64,000 nucleotides of DNA from Circinella umbellata (taxonomy: Eukaryota; Mucoromycota; Mucoromycetes; Mucorales; Lichtheimiaceae), in the NCBI GenBank assembly GCA_025093555.1, contig JAIWNF010000015.1, positions 434,001 through 498,000 on the forward strand, written 5' to 3'. The notes beneath the pieces were generated by a model. It was not told the origin of the DNA. It saw nothing but the letters and a program-made list of their open reading frames with translations, and made no database searches. This document shows positions 21,226 through 34,653 of this stretch, in pieces (positions within the stretch are counted from its first letter, which is position 1; every line of letters begins with the position of its first letter). Both the position numbers and the translations under genes were made by a program.

Positions 21226-23794
21226 TTATGCATCTTTAATTGTAAATTCTTCAAATTCTTTTGGTGTCTGTACCCACTGTGAAAAACATTCATCCAATAA
21301 ACATGTTTTTGTCTCTTGGTAGACTTTTGCTTTTTGCTTCCATTCATTATACGTCATTTTATCATCATTTTGATCCATAGGGACAGATAATGATTCTCTA
21401 AATAAAAACGCCACAGTAGATCAAATGTCAACCACTAATACTTTTTCATCCCCCTTTTCTCTTAATTACCTTAATGCACTATAACATTCAAGAAATTTTT
21501 GAAATAACGCAAGTTTACATATAGACGATCTATGTATAAATGATTGATTTAATATAAAGCATAATCATATATATAACATATGTACGTGTGTTTATATATT
21601 TCTTCTTATGCATATCTAAAAAACCAAAGTAAATCGGGGGAGAGTTTACCTGGTTTTTGAGTTTGTAGGTTTTCCTTTAGGTGCACCTTGTTTTCTACCA
21701 TATACAATCACTTCTGATTTTTGAAATCCTTCAATCCATAATATAGCTATATTTTCAAGATAAATAAAATTAATAGTAGGTTTTTATTTTCCGGGGGGAT
21801 GGAAAGATAATATGGCGAGCGCACGAGAAAACGAAAAAAAAGGGGGGAGTAGGAGAAGAGAAGTGGATCATTGAAAAGATATAATCTATTGTTGTATTAC
21901 AAACATTGTTTAAATGTAGGCTGAAACAACAACAAAAAATGGCATTTATTTACCTGTTCCACTGGGTATTACAGTCGAATATTTAGATTCTAAAATGGTT
22001 TTGGAGAATTCAAATGATTCAGATGTTTTAAAAATTTTGGGTCGATGAAGTCTGTATGGAGCAGGTGATAATTTTAGCGTATCTTTTTCTGTAAAGGGAT
22101 ATATAGATATTATCGATAGTGAGATTATAAATATATACATGAAATTTTGATCCCGGCTAGATATCTTTCTCTTTTCACTCATATACTATAAACGAAACTC
22201 TTTCCAAATCTCCTTTTTTTTACCTAAACTTTTTTCTAATCTTCCATATAATGCACGCTCTAATGAAACTTGATCAAATAAATCTCCAACTACGATGGAT
22301 TCAAGATATATAGGGTTTTCAAGGATTTGAGTCAAAATAGCTGATTGAACCCCGAGAACGTTCCATCGTGCCAATTTATCACTACACACGCCATTTCTCT
22401 CCGTCAGTATATATATTATAATATCATTCGCTTTGGTTTTTTATGTTTCATAAGTATATACATATATATACCTGCATGACATGCATAATGTGGGTTCAGA
22501 ATCAAGTCTTCCTATTGTATCAGTAAATAATAATTGAGTAATTTAGTAAGATGATCCAACAATAATTAAAAAAACAATAAATAATGAATGATTTTACCTG
22601 GTTTTGTTCGTAGTATACCTAAATTATCAAATCCATAACGACCTCTCTTAAATGATTCATTACATTCATCTTGTTGTTTTTGTTGCTGTTGTATCGAGTT
22701 ATTAGAAATGATTTTACGTTTTTTGTTTGCATAAATGTTGTTTGTCAGCGGTGTTAAATCGAATGTATTACTTTTACGTTTGGAACCTGCTTGGAACGCC
22801 GCTAAAGATTCTGCTGTTTGAGATTCAGCAATACCTGTCATAGATGCATCACCACCTAACATAAATGTATGAAATAACTACTATCAATATTTTATACAAA
22901 CTTCTTAACAGCCCCTTCCCCCCCCCCTCGGCACATCCAAGTTGGAAAGTCTAGAGCTTATATATATTACATGGAGATTGACTAATATACATATGGAAAC
23001 TATAACCTGATTTCAAAGTGACATGGGGACTAACATTATCGTTATCAGTTTTACTAGTAACACAGAAAGGTCCGTCGTTTCCTTTTAATGATTTTTCAAT
23101 TTGATCCAAAATGTATCTGGTAAAGCAAAAATCAATATTGTTATTTTTATTTTTTGTGTTTTATGTTATTGTTTTCGTTATATAATATGTATGGTGAGAG
23201 TATTATTATTATTTTTCAACGACACCTCATCTCCCCCAACAATATATTCACACATATTACCTTTGAAACCCTCTTTTTGCAATCACTTCAGCATGGCTAT
23301 CATGAACCAGTTGACCTTGTTTACAAAGTTTACTGTAAGGTAGACACTTTAATCCCGTTCTTTAATTTATTTAGTGGGGTTAGAATCTAAAGAGTTTCAT
23401 CTTTTATTTTCAGTAAGAATAACAAAAAATCATTCTCTTACCCTAAAGAGACCACCTGAACAGAATAATCATCTTTGGATTCTATTAGATATTAAATTGA
23501 TAATGATAATAAAAAAAATGGTAATTGTACATATATTTAGTTAATATTTTTTTTTGGGGGGGGTGGAGGCTGATAAATAGGATCTAAAGAAAGGAGAAAG
23601 AAAAGGAAAAAGGGGAGCTTTGATAAATAACAATACTTACTCGCATAAACTTGAAGTATACACGCGAGAACTGTCCATTCTGATTTTTTTGAGCCGTGTT
23701 GTGTTGGTTTACCTGCTTTAGGTAATCGGTTAAAACATTCAATACTTTTTGTTGCTAATTGATTTGACAAGTCTTCAATCTCTTGCCATGTCAT
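21226..23794 (-). CDS. TAD1: tRNA-specific adenosine deaminase TAD1/ADAT1
   Basis: Ten exons (23794-23641, 23481-23442, 23359-23261, 23116-22971, 22855-22598, 22511-22472, 22381-22224, 22088-21954, 21746-21650, 21397-21226) keep phase and give about 432 residues. The start [20 protein letters not shown] is followed by LPKAGKPTQ and SEWTVLA, typical of this family. Zinc and catalytic motifs are [14 protein letters not shown] (His 87, Glu 89), SPCGDASM (Cys 147) and [20 protein letters not shown] (second cysteine at about 245). The enzyme converts A37 of tRNA-Ala to inosine. A Lys/Gln-rich insert (KRKSN to QQQQKQQ) separates the two cysteine motifs. Extending exon 4 to 22971 is needed to recover the PCG motif. 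C10/G8/G11 homopolymers lie in or next to this gene. It is divergent from the cyclin gene. Confidence 0.9.
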
Positions 23795-24092
23795 GTTTTC
23801 GTTGTTATATATTACAAAACGTTAAAAATAAAACAAAGAAACACAAGAAAAAAAATTTATAATTTTTTTTTGGGGGGGGGGGTTAAGAGAGAAGAGGAGT
23901 CATACAGAATTGTTGGGGGGTGACAGGGAGAGGGAATATATCATTATTGCACAAGACAACATTTTTATCGATTGGTAAGTATATAATTTATCGTTTATTG
24001 TGTTTCTTATTTTATTTCCTTTTTCTCTTTCACTCCATTCTCTCCTGTCCTTTAGAATTCCGTAATAACAAAAAAAAAATTCCCTCATTACG
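23795..24092. promoter_or_regulatory. Shared divergent promoter region of TAD1 and cyclin genes
   Basis: The two start codons are 298 bp apart and face away from each other. The interval carries a T9G11 tract (23863-23882) and polypyrimidine stretches leading to the cyclin start. No named factor site was recognised; the promoter role is inferred from gene orientation. Confidence 0.5.
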
Positions 24093-25057
24093 ATGACAAC
24101 GGTAATATCTAAGCAACATCAGCTTTTATTAAGCTATTGTAACCATACCAACCACCTTACAGATCTTGTGGCAACAATAGTCCCTTCTTTATGGGATCGT
24201 AATCGACAAAAGGAAACTCACATCATGTTCAGACGATTTGTTTATGAAATGCTTAAAGTTATGGGCATTTCAAATAACTGTGTTTTTATTGCCCTTTTTT
24301 ACATTCAACGATTGTTCCGCCTTTATCCAAATATGAAAACAGAACCAGGTTTTGAAGTAAGGACCTTTACAACCGCATTAATGCTTGCGAATAAATATCA
24401 CGAAGATTTCACTTTTCGATCAAAGGTAAAAATAAAAAGAGCAAACCATTATATATAAACCTACCAGTGTTTAATGGGTTCTTGGTTGATAAGAAGAAGA
24501 AGCATTTGGAAGGGAGAATAAAGAGGGCGCATATACAAAGAAAAGTAACCTAGCAATAGCAATTAATAATAAATAACATAATTATCATTTATTGCATTTC
24601 TTTTTCAATTAGTCATGGGCCGAAGTTTCCGGGATTAAATTAAACGAATTGAATTTGATGGAAGGCGAATTCATGAGTGCTATGCGTTATCAGCTTCATA
24701 TCACCAAAGAAGATTTTAACTCATGGGTTGAATATTCCCAATCTCAAATATATTCCTGTCAACAACATATTTATAGTAGTATACCTTCTCCTTCTACATT
24801 AAATCCCACTTCTTCTCATAGTACAACAGCTTCTGTTGATGTCATTATTAGTAATAATGATTTACCCATTTCAAAGTCGACGACAACGAAACGACGAATG
24901 TTATCACCAATAACAACCCAGTATACTTCTTATGACCAACATTGTTATTATCCTTATGATTGTCACCAAGAACAAAGACAGCCACAAACGATATATCAAT
25001 ATCACCCACAACATTCCCTTCCTCCTTTTTTAATCCAACACTATCATCATCAGCATC

Positions 25058-25092
<35 letters not shown>

Positions 25093-25278
25093 CCTATTAA
25101 TACAATACCACCGATTATCAAAAAGAGAAAACAACGGGATGATGAATTACCATTCTTATCTGCATCATTAAAACGACGACCTCTAAAAAACACCATGACA
25201 CATTATATACATTTAACATCTGCAAATGTTCCTACAGAGCATCAGCAACATCGATTTGCTGTACCTGCATATCCTTAA
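24093..25278 (+). CDS. PCL/PHO80-type cyclin
   Basis: Two exons (24093-24425 and 24613-25278) join in phase to about 332 residues. The cyclin box spans about 15-150: FRRFVYEMLKVMGISNNCVF, FYIQRLFRLYP, FEVRTFTTALMLANKYHEDF, then SWAEVSGIKLNELNLMEGEF and LHITKEDF. The TALMLANKYHED-SWAEVSG pattern is that of PCL-type cyclins that partner Pho85-like kinases in cell-cycle, polarity and nutrient signalling. The C-terminal half is low-complexity (Ser/Thr, then His/Gln) with a CAA-encoded glutamine tract near 25059-25093 that may vary in length. Which PCL subgroup it belongs to cannot be told from the sequence. Confidence 0.85.
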
Positions 25279-26354
25279 TTACTCCTAACCATTCTTTCAA
25301 CCTAACTTCATCATTTATTATTCCTTGTATATCAGTCTGGTTTACTGATATCTTCTTCGCGCATTACTTAATTATATATTTATTTACACTGTACATAATA
25401 TGACACATACGAAAAAATATCATTTACTGCTTATCCAATAGAGTGCTCCATCATACATATAATCTTTTCCTTCTGCATAAATCTTTTTGTTTTATTAACA
25501 AAAGGATACATATCTAATAATTACACTATTTTAGTGTTCATGTTCTATTTTGTTATCATTTCTATTTTTTTTCATATATCACTAGTATGTTGTGTGTATC
25601 CTGATAGAAGAAAAAAGTATGTCTTATGACGATCATCTCATTTGTTTTAAGTTTATTTCTGAATAATAATAGCAAAACAACGGGACAAGAAAAATTAAAA
25701 TAAAGAAAGAAAAATAAAGGAGGTTTTTGTTTGAATGAGCCATTTTAAAAGCCAAAAAAAAAAGACGCCTGTTTTTTTGTTTAATCTGTACAAATACAGT
25801 TTTGGTGATGATACGTCAATACCGATCATCAGTTTATTTTATATAAAGAATGATCAACATTATGTTTTGCTTTCGCTTCTTTTTTTTAACAAACTTTTCT
25901 TTAGGACCTATCATATAGTTCTAATTATCAAAACAAAACTCATTAATAATAAATAAACAATAAAGCAGAGTTTATTGAAATTATACACTTTATATCATAT
26001 AATGTTTCGAAAATAAAATAAAAATAATACAACAAAAAAAAAACCATCAATTTTTTTTTCACCCTGCTATATAGAAAAAATTATGTAGTCCCACTGTATA
26101 TTAGAAAATCATAATACAATCTTTTTTTTGTAAAAACGGGGGTATATAACATAATGTATAAATTATTTTTCTTTGTTGTGTAAATAAGTGTAGATGTTTT
26201 GTATGTATGTACGTATATGTATGTGTGTTATAAATATGTTACTGAGAGAAGATGGAATTACTTGATACACAAAATTAATAGATTAAAGTTATCTTTTTTT
26301 TTGTTCTTTTCTTTTTTTGTTGTGATTGAAGAATAAGGGGTAAGATGATGAATT
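25279..26354. other. Convergent intergenic region
   Basis: The cyclin gene (+) and the chitin deacetylase gene (-) end toward each other here. The stretch is AT-rich and has no gene. The frame at 25735-25956 is low in complexity and rejected. Confidence 0.6.
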
Positions 26355-28455
26355 TTAGATAAACAGGTACGATGACACAGCTCCGATCAGGGCAGCAACA
26401 CCGATGGCAGTGCGACTATCCATGGAACGAGAAGCAGCACCTTCTTGGTCTTTGGATTGTTCACCATTGGCTTGAGTACTACCATTAGGTGCAACGCCAG
26501 AAGAAGAACTAGATGGAGCAGCAGAAGTAGAGTTATTGGGAGCTGTACCTTCCTTGTATGATTGTTGACCGGTACATTGACCAACGGTGGTTACCTTGTA
26601 TGCTTTCTATAATAATTAAATAAATGGAAAGAGAATATTAGTAAGTATGCTTTTTTTTTGAGTTCTGAATTAAATATATATATATATATAAACATACTTG
26701 GAGAGTAGGCAAAATACGGATAGCAGCATCGACAGTCTTTTCGTACAAATCATGTTCAAGAGAGATACCACCTTCGTTAGTGTTAGCAGCAGCAGCAGCC
26801 CATTGAGTAGCATTACCATCAATCCATTGCTCTTGGAAACCGGGGGTTTCGGCAACCATCCAATCATCAGTATCATAGTTCCAAATGACGGCTGTTGCAT
26901 TATCATAAATTGAAAAAAAAATGTGGTTAGCTATGGAAATAATTTTTTATACTGTGACAACAGTGTTATAAGTATAACTTACGAGTAAATCCTAATGCCT
27001 TAGCAATGCTACGAACACGATCATCAATATCACCGTAAGGCTATTATGTAATAATAATAATAATAAAAGTTTGTTGTTCATCGTTAGTAAAACAGAATAT
27101 GAGTACGCGCCCTTTTTTTTATAGATAAACCCCCTTCATTCTGCTCAGCATTCAACTCTCTCCCCTTTTTTTTTTATTCAGAACATCACTCTTGATGCGA
27201 CTAACTCCTATTTTTTTTGGTATCTCGGAAAGATCCATTGATGGAGTAAGGAAAAAAAAGAAAACTTACAGGTCGGAAGAAGCGAGGGGAATAACCAGTG
27301 ACTTCCTTGATGGCCAATTCGTTCCATTTTAATTCAGCAACAATTTGTTCGGTTGGAAGTGTTGTCATATAAGAATGAGTCCTATTATTATTTTAAAAAT
27401 AAGTGTCATTTGTTTTTAGTTTGATAGCTCCGAATGGTTTGCATGAAATCATAAGAAAAAACGAATTGAATTTCAGTGTAAGTGATATGATAATGCAAGC
27501 TACTACTAGTAAAATTCTTGTTTGTATCAAGGGGTTGTCAGTAGTGCGGGATAAAGCATAAAAAAAGGAGAAATGGAAATAAAAAACACTTTTTCTCTGA
27601 TAAGAAAATAAGAGATAAAATGAAGAGGAGAAAAAAATTTTTTTTTTTTGAATGGAGTATTTCGTGATATGAATTAAAGTGAAGGAAAGGGAGAGGCGGC
27701 GACATATTTTTCTGTATGTAGTGTTTATGATTATAATGATGCGATGAGCATTCTAAAAGCAATATTTTTTTATAAACTTACCATGTATGCATGGCCAATT
27801 CGTGACCTTCATCAAAAGCTCGCTTTGTATAATCGGGGTACTTGACAACTTGACCACCAATCATAAAGAAAGTAGCTTTTTGGTTTGTTTCCTTGAGGTA
27901 ATCATATAACTTAGGACTGAAATCAGTAGGACCATCATCATAGGTAATACCCCATTGACCCTTTGGACAAGTAACGATATCAGTATCACGAGTACAAGTG
28001 GTGAAAGTCCAATCACAGTAAGGATCAGCATCACCTTGTTGTTGAGGTCCTATTATAATAAATAAATAAAACATTTTGAAGATTAGTCACCACTTTATAA
28101 TACATAACAACCACGAAAACATATTAAATGTTGTTACTTTACCACTTTCACCATTTGCCTTTACAACGGGTGCATCTGTAATATTGGCATTGGCGATGAT
28201 TTGCATCCATTCAGGTTTAGGAGAAGGCTTGGCACTATCAGCAGGATATGTTTCTTTGAATTGGAATCCACTGGCATTGCCATTACCAGCAACTGGTGTA
28301 GCAGCAGCAGCAGTATCAGGCGAAGTTGATGGAGACGAAGCTAATTCACTACTAGAAGGAGTTGGAGTGGAATCACCACCAGATGATGAATCTTGAGCAT
28401 TCACGGCAGATAAAGCCAAAGCACCAAGCAACAAATATTTTGTTAATACAGTCAT
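26355..28455 (-). CDS. GPI-type chitin deacetylase (CE4 polysaccharide deacetylase)
   Basis: Six exons (28455-28143, 28049-27782, 27381-27270, 27040-26983, 26891-26698, 26606-26355) join in phase to about 398 residues. A signal peptide (MTVLTKYLLLGALALSAVNA) is followed by a Ser/Thr/Ala-rich linker, then the NODB domain: motif 1 GITYDDGP, motif 2 HTWTHSYM, motif 3 RPPYGD, then WNYDTDDW. A Ser/Thr-rich stalk ends in a hydrophobic tail (TAIGVAALIGAVSSYLFI), as in GPI-anchored proteins. The enzyme removes acetyl groups from chitin to make chitosan, a main wall polymer of Mucorales. All metal and catalytic residues look intact. The frame and splice sites are unambiguous. Confidence 0.93.
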
Positions 28456-28696
28456 ATTTTTACAAAGTAATGGATTAAAGTCTTGTTATAATGTAGAAAA
28501 TTAAAAGGAAGACAGTTATAAAAAGGTAAGAAAAAAAAGAAGAAGGGGATAAAATAAGATGAAAAGGCGCGCTTTTTTATATATAAAGCAGCACACAGAG
28601 AGAAGGAAGAAGGTCTGTTGATGTTGTTTTTATGATGAAAACTCTCTCTTTATATATGATTCAGGGATTTTATAGTTTGTATAAAAAAAAGCTTAC

Positions 28697-28871
28697 TGCC
28701 AATTTTAGATATGCATGTAACACGATAACATACGAGGCGTTGCTTAGGTGACTCTTGGGTGCAGCTGGTGTAACACGGTGAATTCCAGGAACTATAATAA
28801 ACGGACCGATTGGTGATATTTTGTCCAAGTTTGGTAAAGTTCATAATTGCAACCAGCTTGTTTTTCTCCAT
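28697..28871 (-). CDS. Possible first exon of a small Cys-containing protein
   Basis: From an ATG at 28871 the frame MEKNKLVAIMNFTKLGQNIT, then CYTSCTQ, continues to a good donor (GGCA|GTAAGC) at 28697. Splicing to an acceptor about 50 bp downstream would add 23 residues before a stop. The reading ends about 100 bp before the chitin deacetylase start, so this could also be 5' leader sequence of that gene. No family is recognised. Confidence 0.22.
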
Positions 28872-29848
28872 TTCAGTACTATTACTCTCTTATGTGTACC
28901 ATGGTTTTGCTGGCAAAACTTTTTTTTCGTTTACTTATCTCTCTTTCTAGCTAAAAATACTTGCCAAAGGAGGAGAATATATTTATTTATTTTATCAGGC
29001 GCAGTTTTTTTTTCTTTACTTTGTTTCACATCCACTCTCTATTATTATTAACTTTTATTAATAGATTTATCTTTCTTTCAGAAACAACAGCCAACAGCCA
29101 ACGATTTATTTTTCTATTTTCATTTTTCTAAATCAAGGCAAAATAATTACCTTATTTATTCAAATTTGCCTTTCACTGCCCAAATTGTTTTTTTACACTT
29201 AAGATGAACAAACCCATACTATGCATATAGTACGAGTTTACCCAGATTTAGAGTGAATTGAGAATTATAGAGTATAAGTTGTTTTCATTTCATGATCAAC
29301 ATCAACATCACCCTACATAATAGTGAATGATATATAGTAAAAGACCTATATATAATTATTTTTTGACTCTCGTTCACTTATTTTCTCACCCCCAAAAGTA
29401 TATTATAATCGCGCGCTCAAAAACAATATACAACCAAAAAAAAAAGTTCAGGAGGTCAAGGTTATAGTGCATTATCGGATCATATTATCCGAAACTCTTT
29501 CTTTTAGTAACTGCGCCTGATAACATATACACAACTTGGAACTACGAATGAGGAAAAAAAACTCTATCTTGTTACGTACGCCGCCATTACGGTTCCCAAC
29601 ATCAAAAACTTCAAAGTACCGCGTGCGGCATGTGTAATTATACCAGAAATTCCCCGGGTTTAAGTATAAAATTATTATTTTTATACATCTGTTGTTGATG
29701 AGTTTGTACTATTATTATCAATGATTGATGAGGATAAATTATAATGACATGAGTATGTTTTTCTTTTCTTAAAACATTGCCCCGATTATTCTTCTGTTTG
29801 ACAGAAAAAAAAAATTCTCAATTACAATTGTGGGCGTTTTCTTTGTTT

Positions 29849-29909
29849 TTGCTGACTATAGGAATTATAATTATACATCTTCCGTTTAATCGGCGACTAT
29901 AGTCAGCAA
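29849..29909. repeat. 13-bp perfect inverted repeat
   Basis: TTGCTGACTATAG (29849-29861) and CTATAGTCAGCAA (29897-29909) are exact reverse complements separated by 35 bp of AT-rich sequence. They could form a stem, bind a dimeric factor, or be the ends of a tiny element. Confidence 0.7.
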
Positions 29910-32900
29910 CTCGATGCAGAAATTTTGTTTTCTTACGTTATCCTGCTTTTGACATACCAACATGACGATTATTCATATGCAATTGATTTCATAAACAAAA
30001 ATTATGATTGCTGGTTTGTTTATATGGCGTAAAAAAATAACAAGCACCGTCAACAGCTTTATTTATATAAATAGATAAATAAAAACAGATCACCGTGATA
30101 CTTTTCTGTTATTGTTTTGACTATCACGTAATGCTGCTCTGTTTTTTTCGATATAATACAGCTGTTTGATTGATCCTTTTGAATTTTAGTTTATCGTTAG
30201 CAACTTAACAAAAAATAAATTGGCTATTTTTGCTTCAAGTGTATAAAAAATGTACATTTATGTAAAAAATTACCATCTTTCCTTTTAGTTTTGAAGACTA
30301 ACGAGGGATAGGTCAAGGGGATAAGATATATAAAGGGATGAGAAGGTTTGAGAGTACTATACATAACAATTCTATGCAATTGCAGTTACAATTGCAGAAT
30401 GATTAACTTGGGTATTATAGCTACTACTTCTATTAAGAGCTTGGTTTAATTGTACTGTGTTAACGAGCATCATAATGATACACTTTTTCGTTGATTGGAT
30501 CGATGTTGTTGTTCATGTTGGCTCGTTCATCGTCAATGGTAACAATAGCAAAACTCAGATATATTTTAAATGTGAGTGCTTCAATTACCCGGGTAAAAGC
30601 ATAAAAAAATTTAAAGTAATTTTGGTAGCAAAAATAAGTTTCACTTTCTTGCTCTTTTCCCGCTCGCCTAAACTATTACCTTTGTTTTTATAACTACTGA
30701 TCAATTACACCTAAAAATGACACATTGACACGAGCTTTTGTTCTTAAAAAAGTCATGATTACCATCATCGTCAGACAATTATTAGGTTTGCAAACAGTAA
30801 TAGTACCATAATATTACTGGCTTTCTCACACTACATTACCAGGATAAAATAAAAATACTAAAAGAATGTACAGTTGGAAAGCAAGCCATAAACTTTTTTA
30901 TACTCCTTACTAGATTTTCAGGGTTTCAATTCACCATACATAGTAAATAAATGTATGGGGAAGAGTATTAGAAAAGGAAACAAAAGAAAAGCAATGCATA
31001 ACCGTACGTAGGTATATAGCAGTACAACACTAGTCTTTGACATTATCATGCATAGTTCTACATATTTCATCTTTTTTGATGTGATGTATATTTTCAGGGG
31101 AGCAAAAAATAAATTGAAGAATATTCTCCAGCTTTTTATTTTACTTTTTGCATACAAAGACGTTTCTTCATTTCTCGGACTGTGAGACGTGAAAAAAATT
31201 GTATACTTTTACTTAAATTTTTCTATCTGGTACAACATTATTATTATATACGCTTGTGTACTCACATTCAGGCAAGTGTAACAGCTTATAATGTCATTAA
31301 GCATATAACTACAACATAATATGTCTTTTTTTGATAATATTACTACAATTATTCTAGTCATATTTGTTTCTATAACACGGCACTGAATGATTAAGATTTC
31401 ATTATCCATTGTTTTCTTCTATATTAGATTATTGTAAGTATTTAGTTAGGAAAATATATCTTAATAATACGTATTGAACCATAACAAGCCTATTTTTACA
31501 TTAGCCATTAGTATGTTAGATGATAGTGAAATTTTGAATAGATGTAAAGCTAATGTAGTACCAAACCCTTTTATTTTTATTTTGAAGCATTGGTATTTTA
31601 TTTCCTACTATGATGTGAAAGCTGATTTGTTTTGCATATGTTTATATCCCTTAATAGTAGCATGTGCTTATCTATTTATATAGCTAATATTAGCCTTTTT
31701 GCCTCGGCTTTCCCCAATAAGCAAACTGGTATACCTAAATACAAAAGCTAAATAGAAACTTCTATTGTTGTTATTTAATCAATGGAGTGTAATATGGATT
31801 TCTTTGGATTATCACAGAGAGAAATAGTATAAACACTAATGTTGGAATTGATAACGTATTAAAGAAAAAATTGTCGTTATGTTAGACAAACAACGTAAGA
31901 ATTTGTTGATCTTGTAAAAAAAAAAGGATAATTATGCGCAGCATTCATCTTCAAAGATCTTCCATCAAACTAAGCCAAAAGAAGGAAAATTAAGGGGAAG
32001 AATAAAGAGCAAACAAAGAAGAAACTGGTTACAGATTCTAGACTGTTTTTTAGGGTTGCTACTTTATGGGAAAGACCTTTCTTGTTTTTTTTATATAATG
32101 GTTCTCAATTTGTGCTTTTCAATTTTATACAGGTGTGTGAAAAAAAGTTTTTGTCGGGTTTCTTTTTTCTTTCATAGAGTGATGATAATTATAAATCGAG
32201 TAAGTTTATTTTAGCAATGAATCAAAGTATGATATTTCAATTGGTGTAGAAAAGAAAGATCAATGAGGTTACCATTGACAATAAAAGTAATAATGTGGAA
32301 TGCCTTAAAATTTTCTTTTGTGCTTATTAATCATGATATTGTATATGTTTACGTAGTTATTGCCTGATTCACTATATATAAAGCATTCTAGTTGATAATA
32401 TTTAAACTTTTGATGTAGTACCGATAACTATTAATTCTAAGTGCCACATAAAAAAACCAAATATCTAGTTTTTGGCTTTTTTTAATTGAACCTTGTGTTC
32501 CGCTATTTTATTAACAGCAGCTTAGTCATTTTATTTTACACGTGGCAAATATTACTCCTAATTATTCACTCTGTTTTTCGTTGTCTAATTATAAATAATA
32601 TAATGTTAATGTTATGAATGCGTAAGGTATCAGGTCCCAATTATACTCAGCAGGGATGTGATAAAAATAGTTGAACAAAAGCTGATGTGACATATAAGCT
32701 TGTGGCACCATTATTAGACATTAGGTTTGTCCGAAATAACGGTTCAAAGTTTTTTCTGTACAACCTAAAAGTTAAACTAAAAATACAATAATAAAAAAAA
32801 CTGTGTTACATTACAGAAACCTTGTATACGATCGAATAAATATGGCTTAATATTTATGCAGTAACAATGGTGGAAAATTAAATACTTTATCAAATTCCAA

Positions 32901-34639
32901 GCAAATAGTATATTATTAAATAGACTAGCTTTAATAAAATAAAACAATGTTCAATGGCAGGAATGCTTAGAAATATAGTTTTTATCACATGTTGCGAGAG
33001 GCGGAGAGTATACGTTAAAAGGTGAAAGAGAGGGATAAGGATAAATGAAAGAGGCGGTTTGAAAAGTTTGGGATATGATACGAAGGGTAAATGTAGCGTA
33101 ATGTCTCGATTTTTTACTAAGACATATACTTCTAAATATTTACGTGTTTACAATATATTTTATTTAGAGGCGATAAAAATAAATAACTATTCAGTATATC
33201 AATTGTCTGTTTTCTTTTGTTCCAAGTTCTTGAAAAGAATTATTTAATCATTTCTATGTGAGATAAGAGGTCTACTAGATATACCATAGATCCCGCAATA
33301 TCCATACAATCTGTTATTCAAAGCAAAATTAGATAGTATGTTTGAGTGTTACCTTGATTTGATTTGCATTTTCAGAATATCGTATTTACACTCATACGTA
33401 ATATAAACCTATAAACTAACTCAAATGGACACATCATGTATGGGTCTGTCTCCTACCAAAGAATTACCATTATTTGATAAGTTGTAATTATTATTTTTTC
33501 ACTTAATGCACTCTATTATTATATCTACAAAACATACTCACTTTTGATTATTCAAATCTTTGTTGCTATGATTTAAAATGTGTCGTTTTATCACATTTTA
33601 AAATCAATAACTCCCTCATCTTTTTACTCTGTACGTAAAAGAAACTATTAACTGATATAATAACTTTAAACGAGTGTAGTTGCATTTACAATAGTACTTT
33701 CTCTAGTAGTATTTTATTTAATAATAGTATCTGTACTATTATGATAATGGCAAAAACAAAAAAAAATAATAGGAGTTTTTATCGAGCGGTGGCCTATAAG
33801 AAAAAAGGAGAGGGGGTTTTTATATAAAGATAGCGCTTCTACTACAATAATACCATTTAACCGCAAACGAAGGATTGGTTGACATGACGATGATGTAATA
33901 GTAGGATTATGTATTAGATCATAATAAAAACTTTCAATAACACAATTGAAAGCTCGGTATATAAAGGATATCCATTTATTTTAATTTCTATGCTATTCAA
34001 GTATTATCTTGATCCGATGGGATTTTTTGTAGAAATAAACCTTGTCTTTCGCTCGGACTAAATTATTACAGGATACGTAAAGTTGTTGTGTCCTTCAAAG
34101 CACGTCTTTTGTTGCTGTAAAGCCCCAAGTGTTGGAATAATATAGAAGGGCCAAATTCTTTCATTGTGGTGCACATATTTCAGGCAATACAACCATTTGC
34201 AAAAAAACTTAGGTATTCTTTTTTTTTTGCTGCTTAATTTTTACATTCATGTTTACGATCCAAAAACAGAGAAGATTAAGTTCAATATAAAAAAGACCTC
34301 TTTTCTTCTCTTTATTAATTTAGAAACAAACAAATAGTTTATTAACGAACTTTTCTTTATAAGCGCAGCTGCCCTTTTTTTTAATACATCTTTTAGACTA
34401 CAACGCGTTTATTACAGGGACAGCGTCACTTTTTAACAAAAAAAAACATGTTTGAGTTTATTACCATTAATAAACAAATTCTAGATGAACATGGTAAGAA
34501 TTATTGTCATCAAGTAATTATTACAGTATTATTATTTTCCATATTTATTTATCGTATTGTAATAGCTATAAAATTGATATAATAAACCACTCCAAAACAC
34601 GCCCATTATTTTAATTTCCATATTATTTAGGGAATGACT

Positions 34640-34653
34640 ATGGGCGCGCCCAT
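34640..34653. repeat. 14-bp GC-rich perfect palindrome
   Basis: The palindrome is ATGGGCGCGCCCAT. A second GCGCGCC lies 20 bp further on (34673-34679). GGCGCGCC is very rare in such AT-rich DNA. The stretch to its right (CATCGTCTG) resembles the arm of the palindrome at 35907. Confidence 0.75.
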
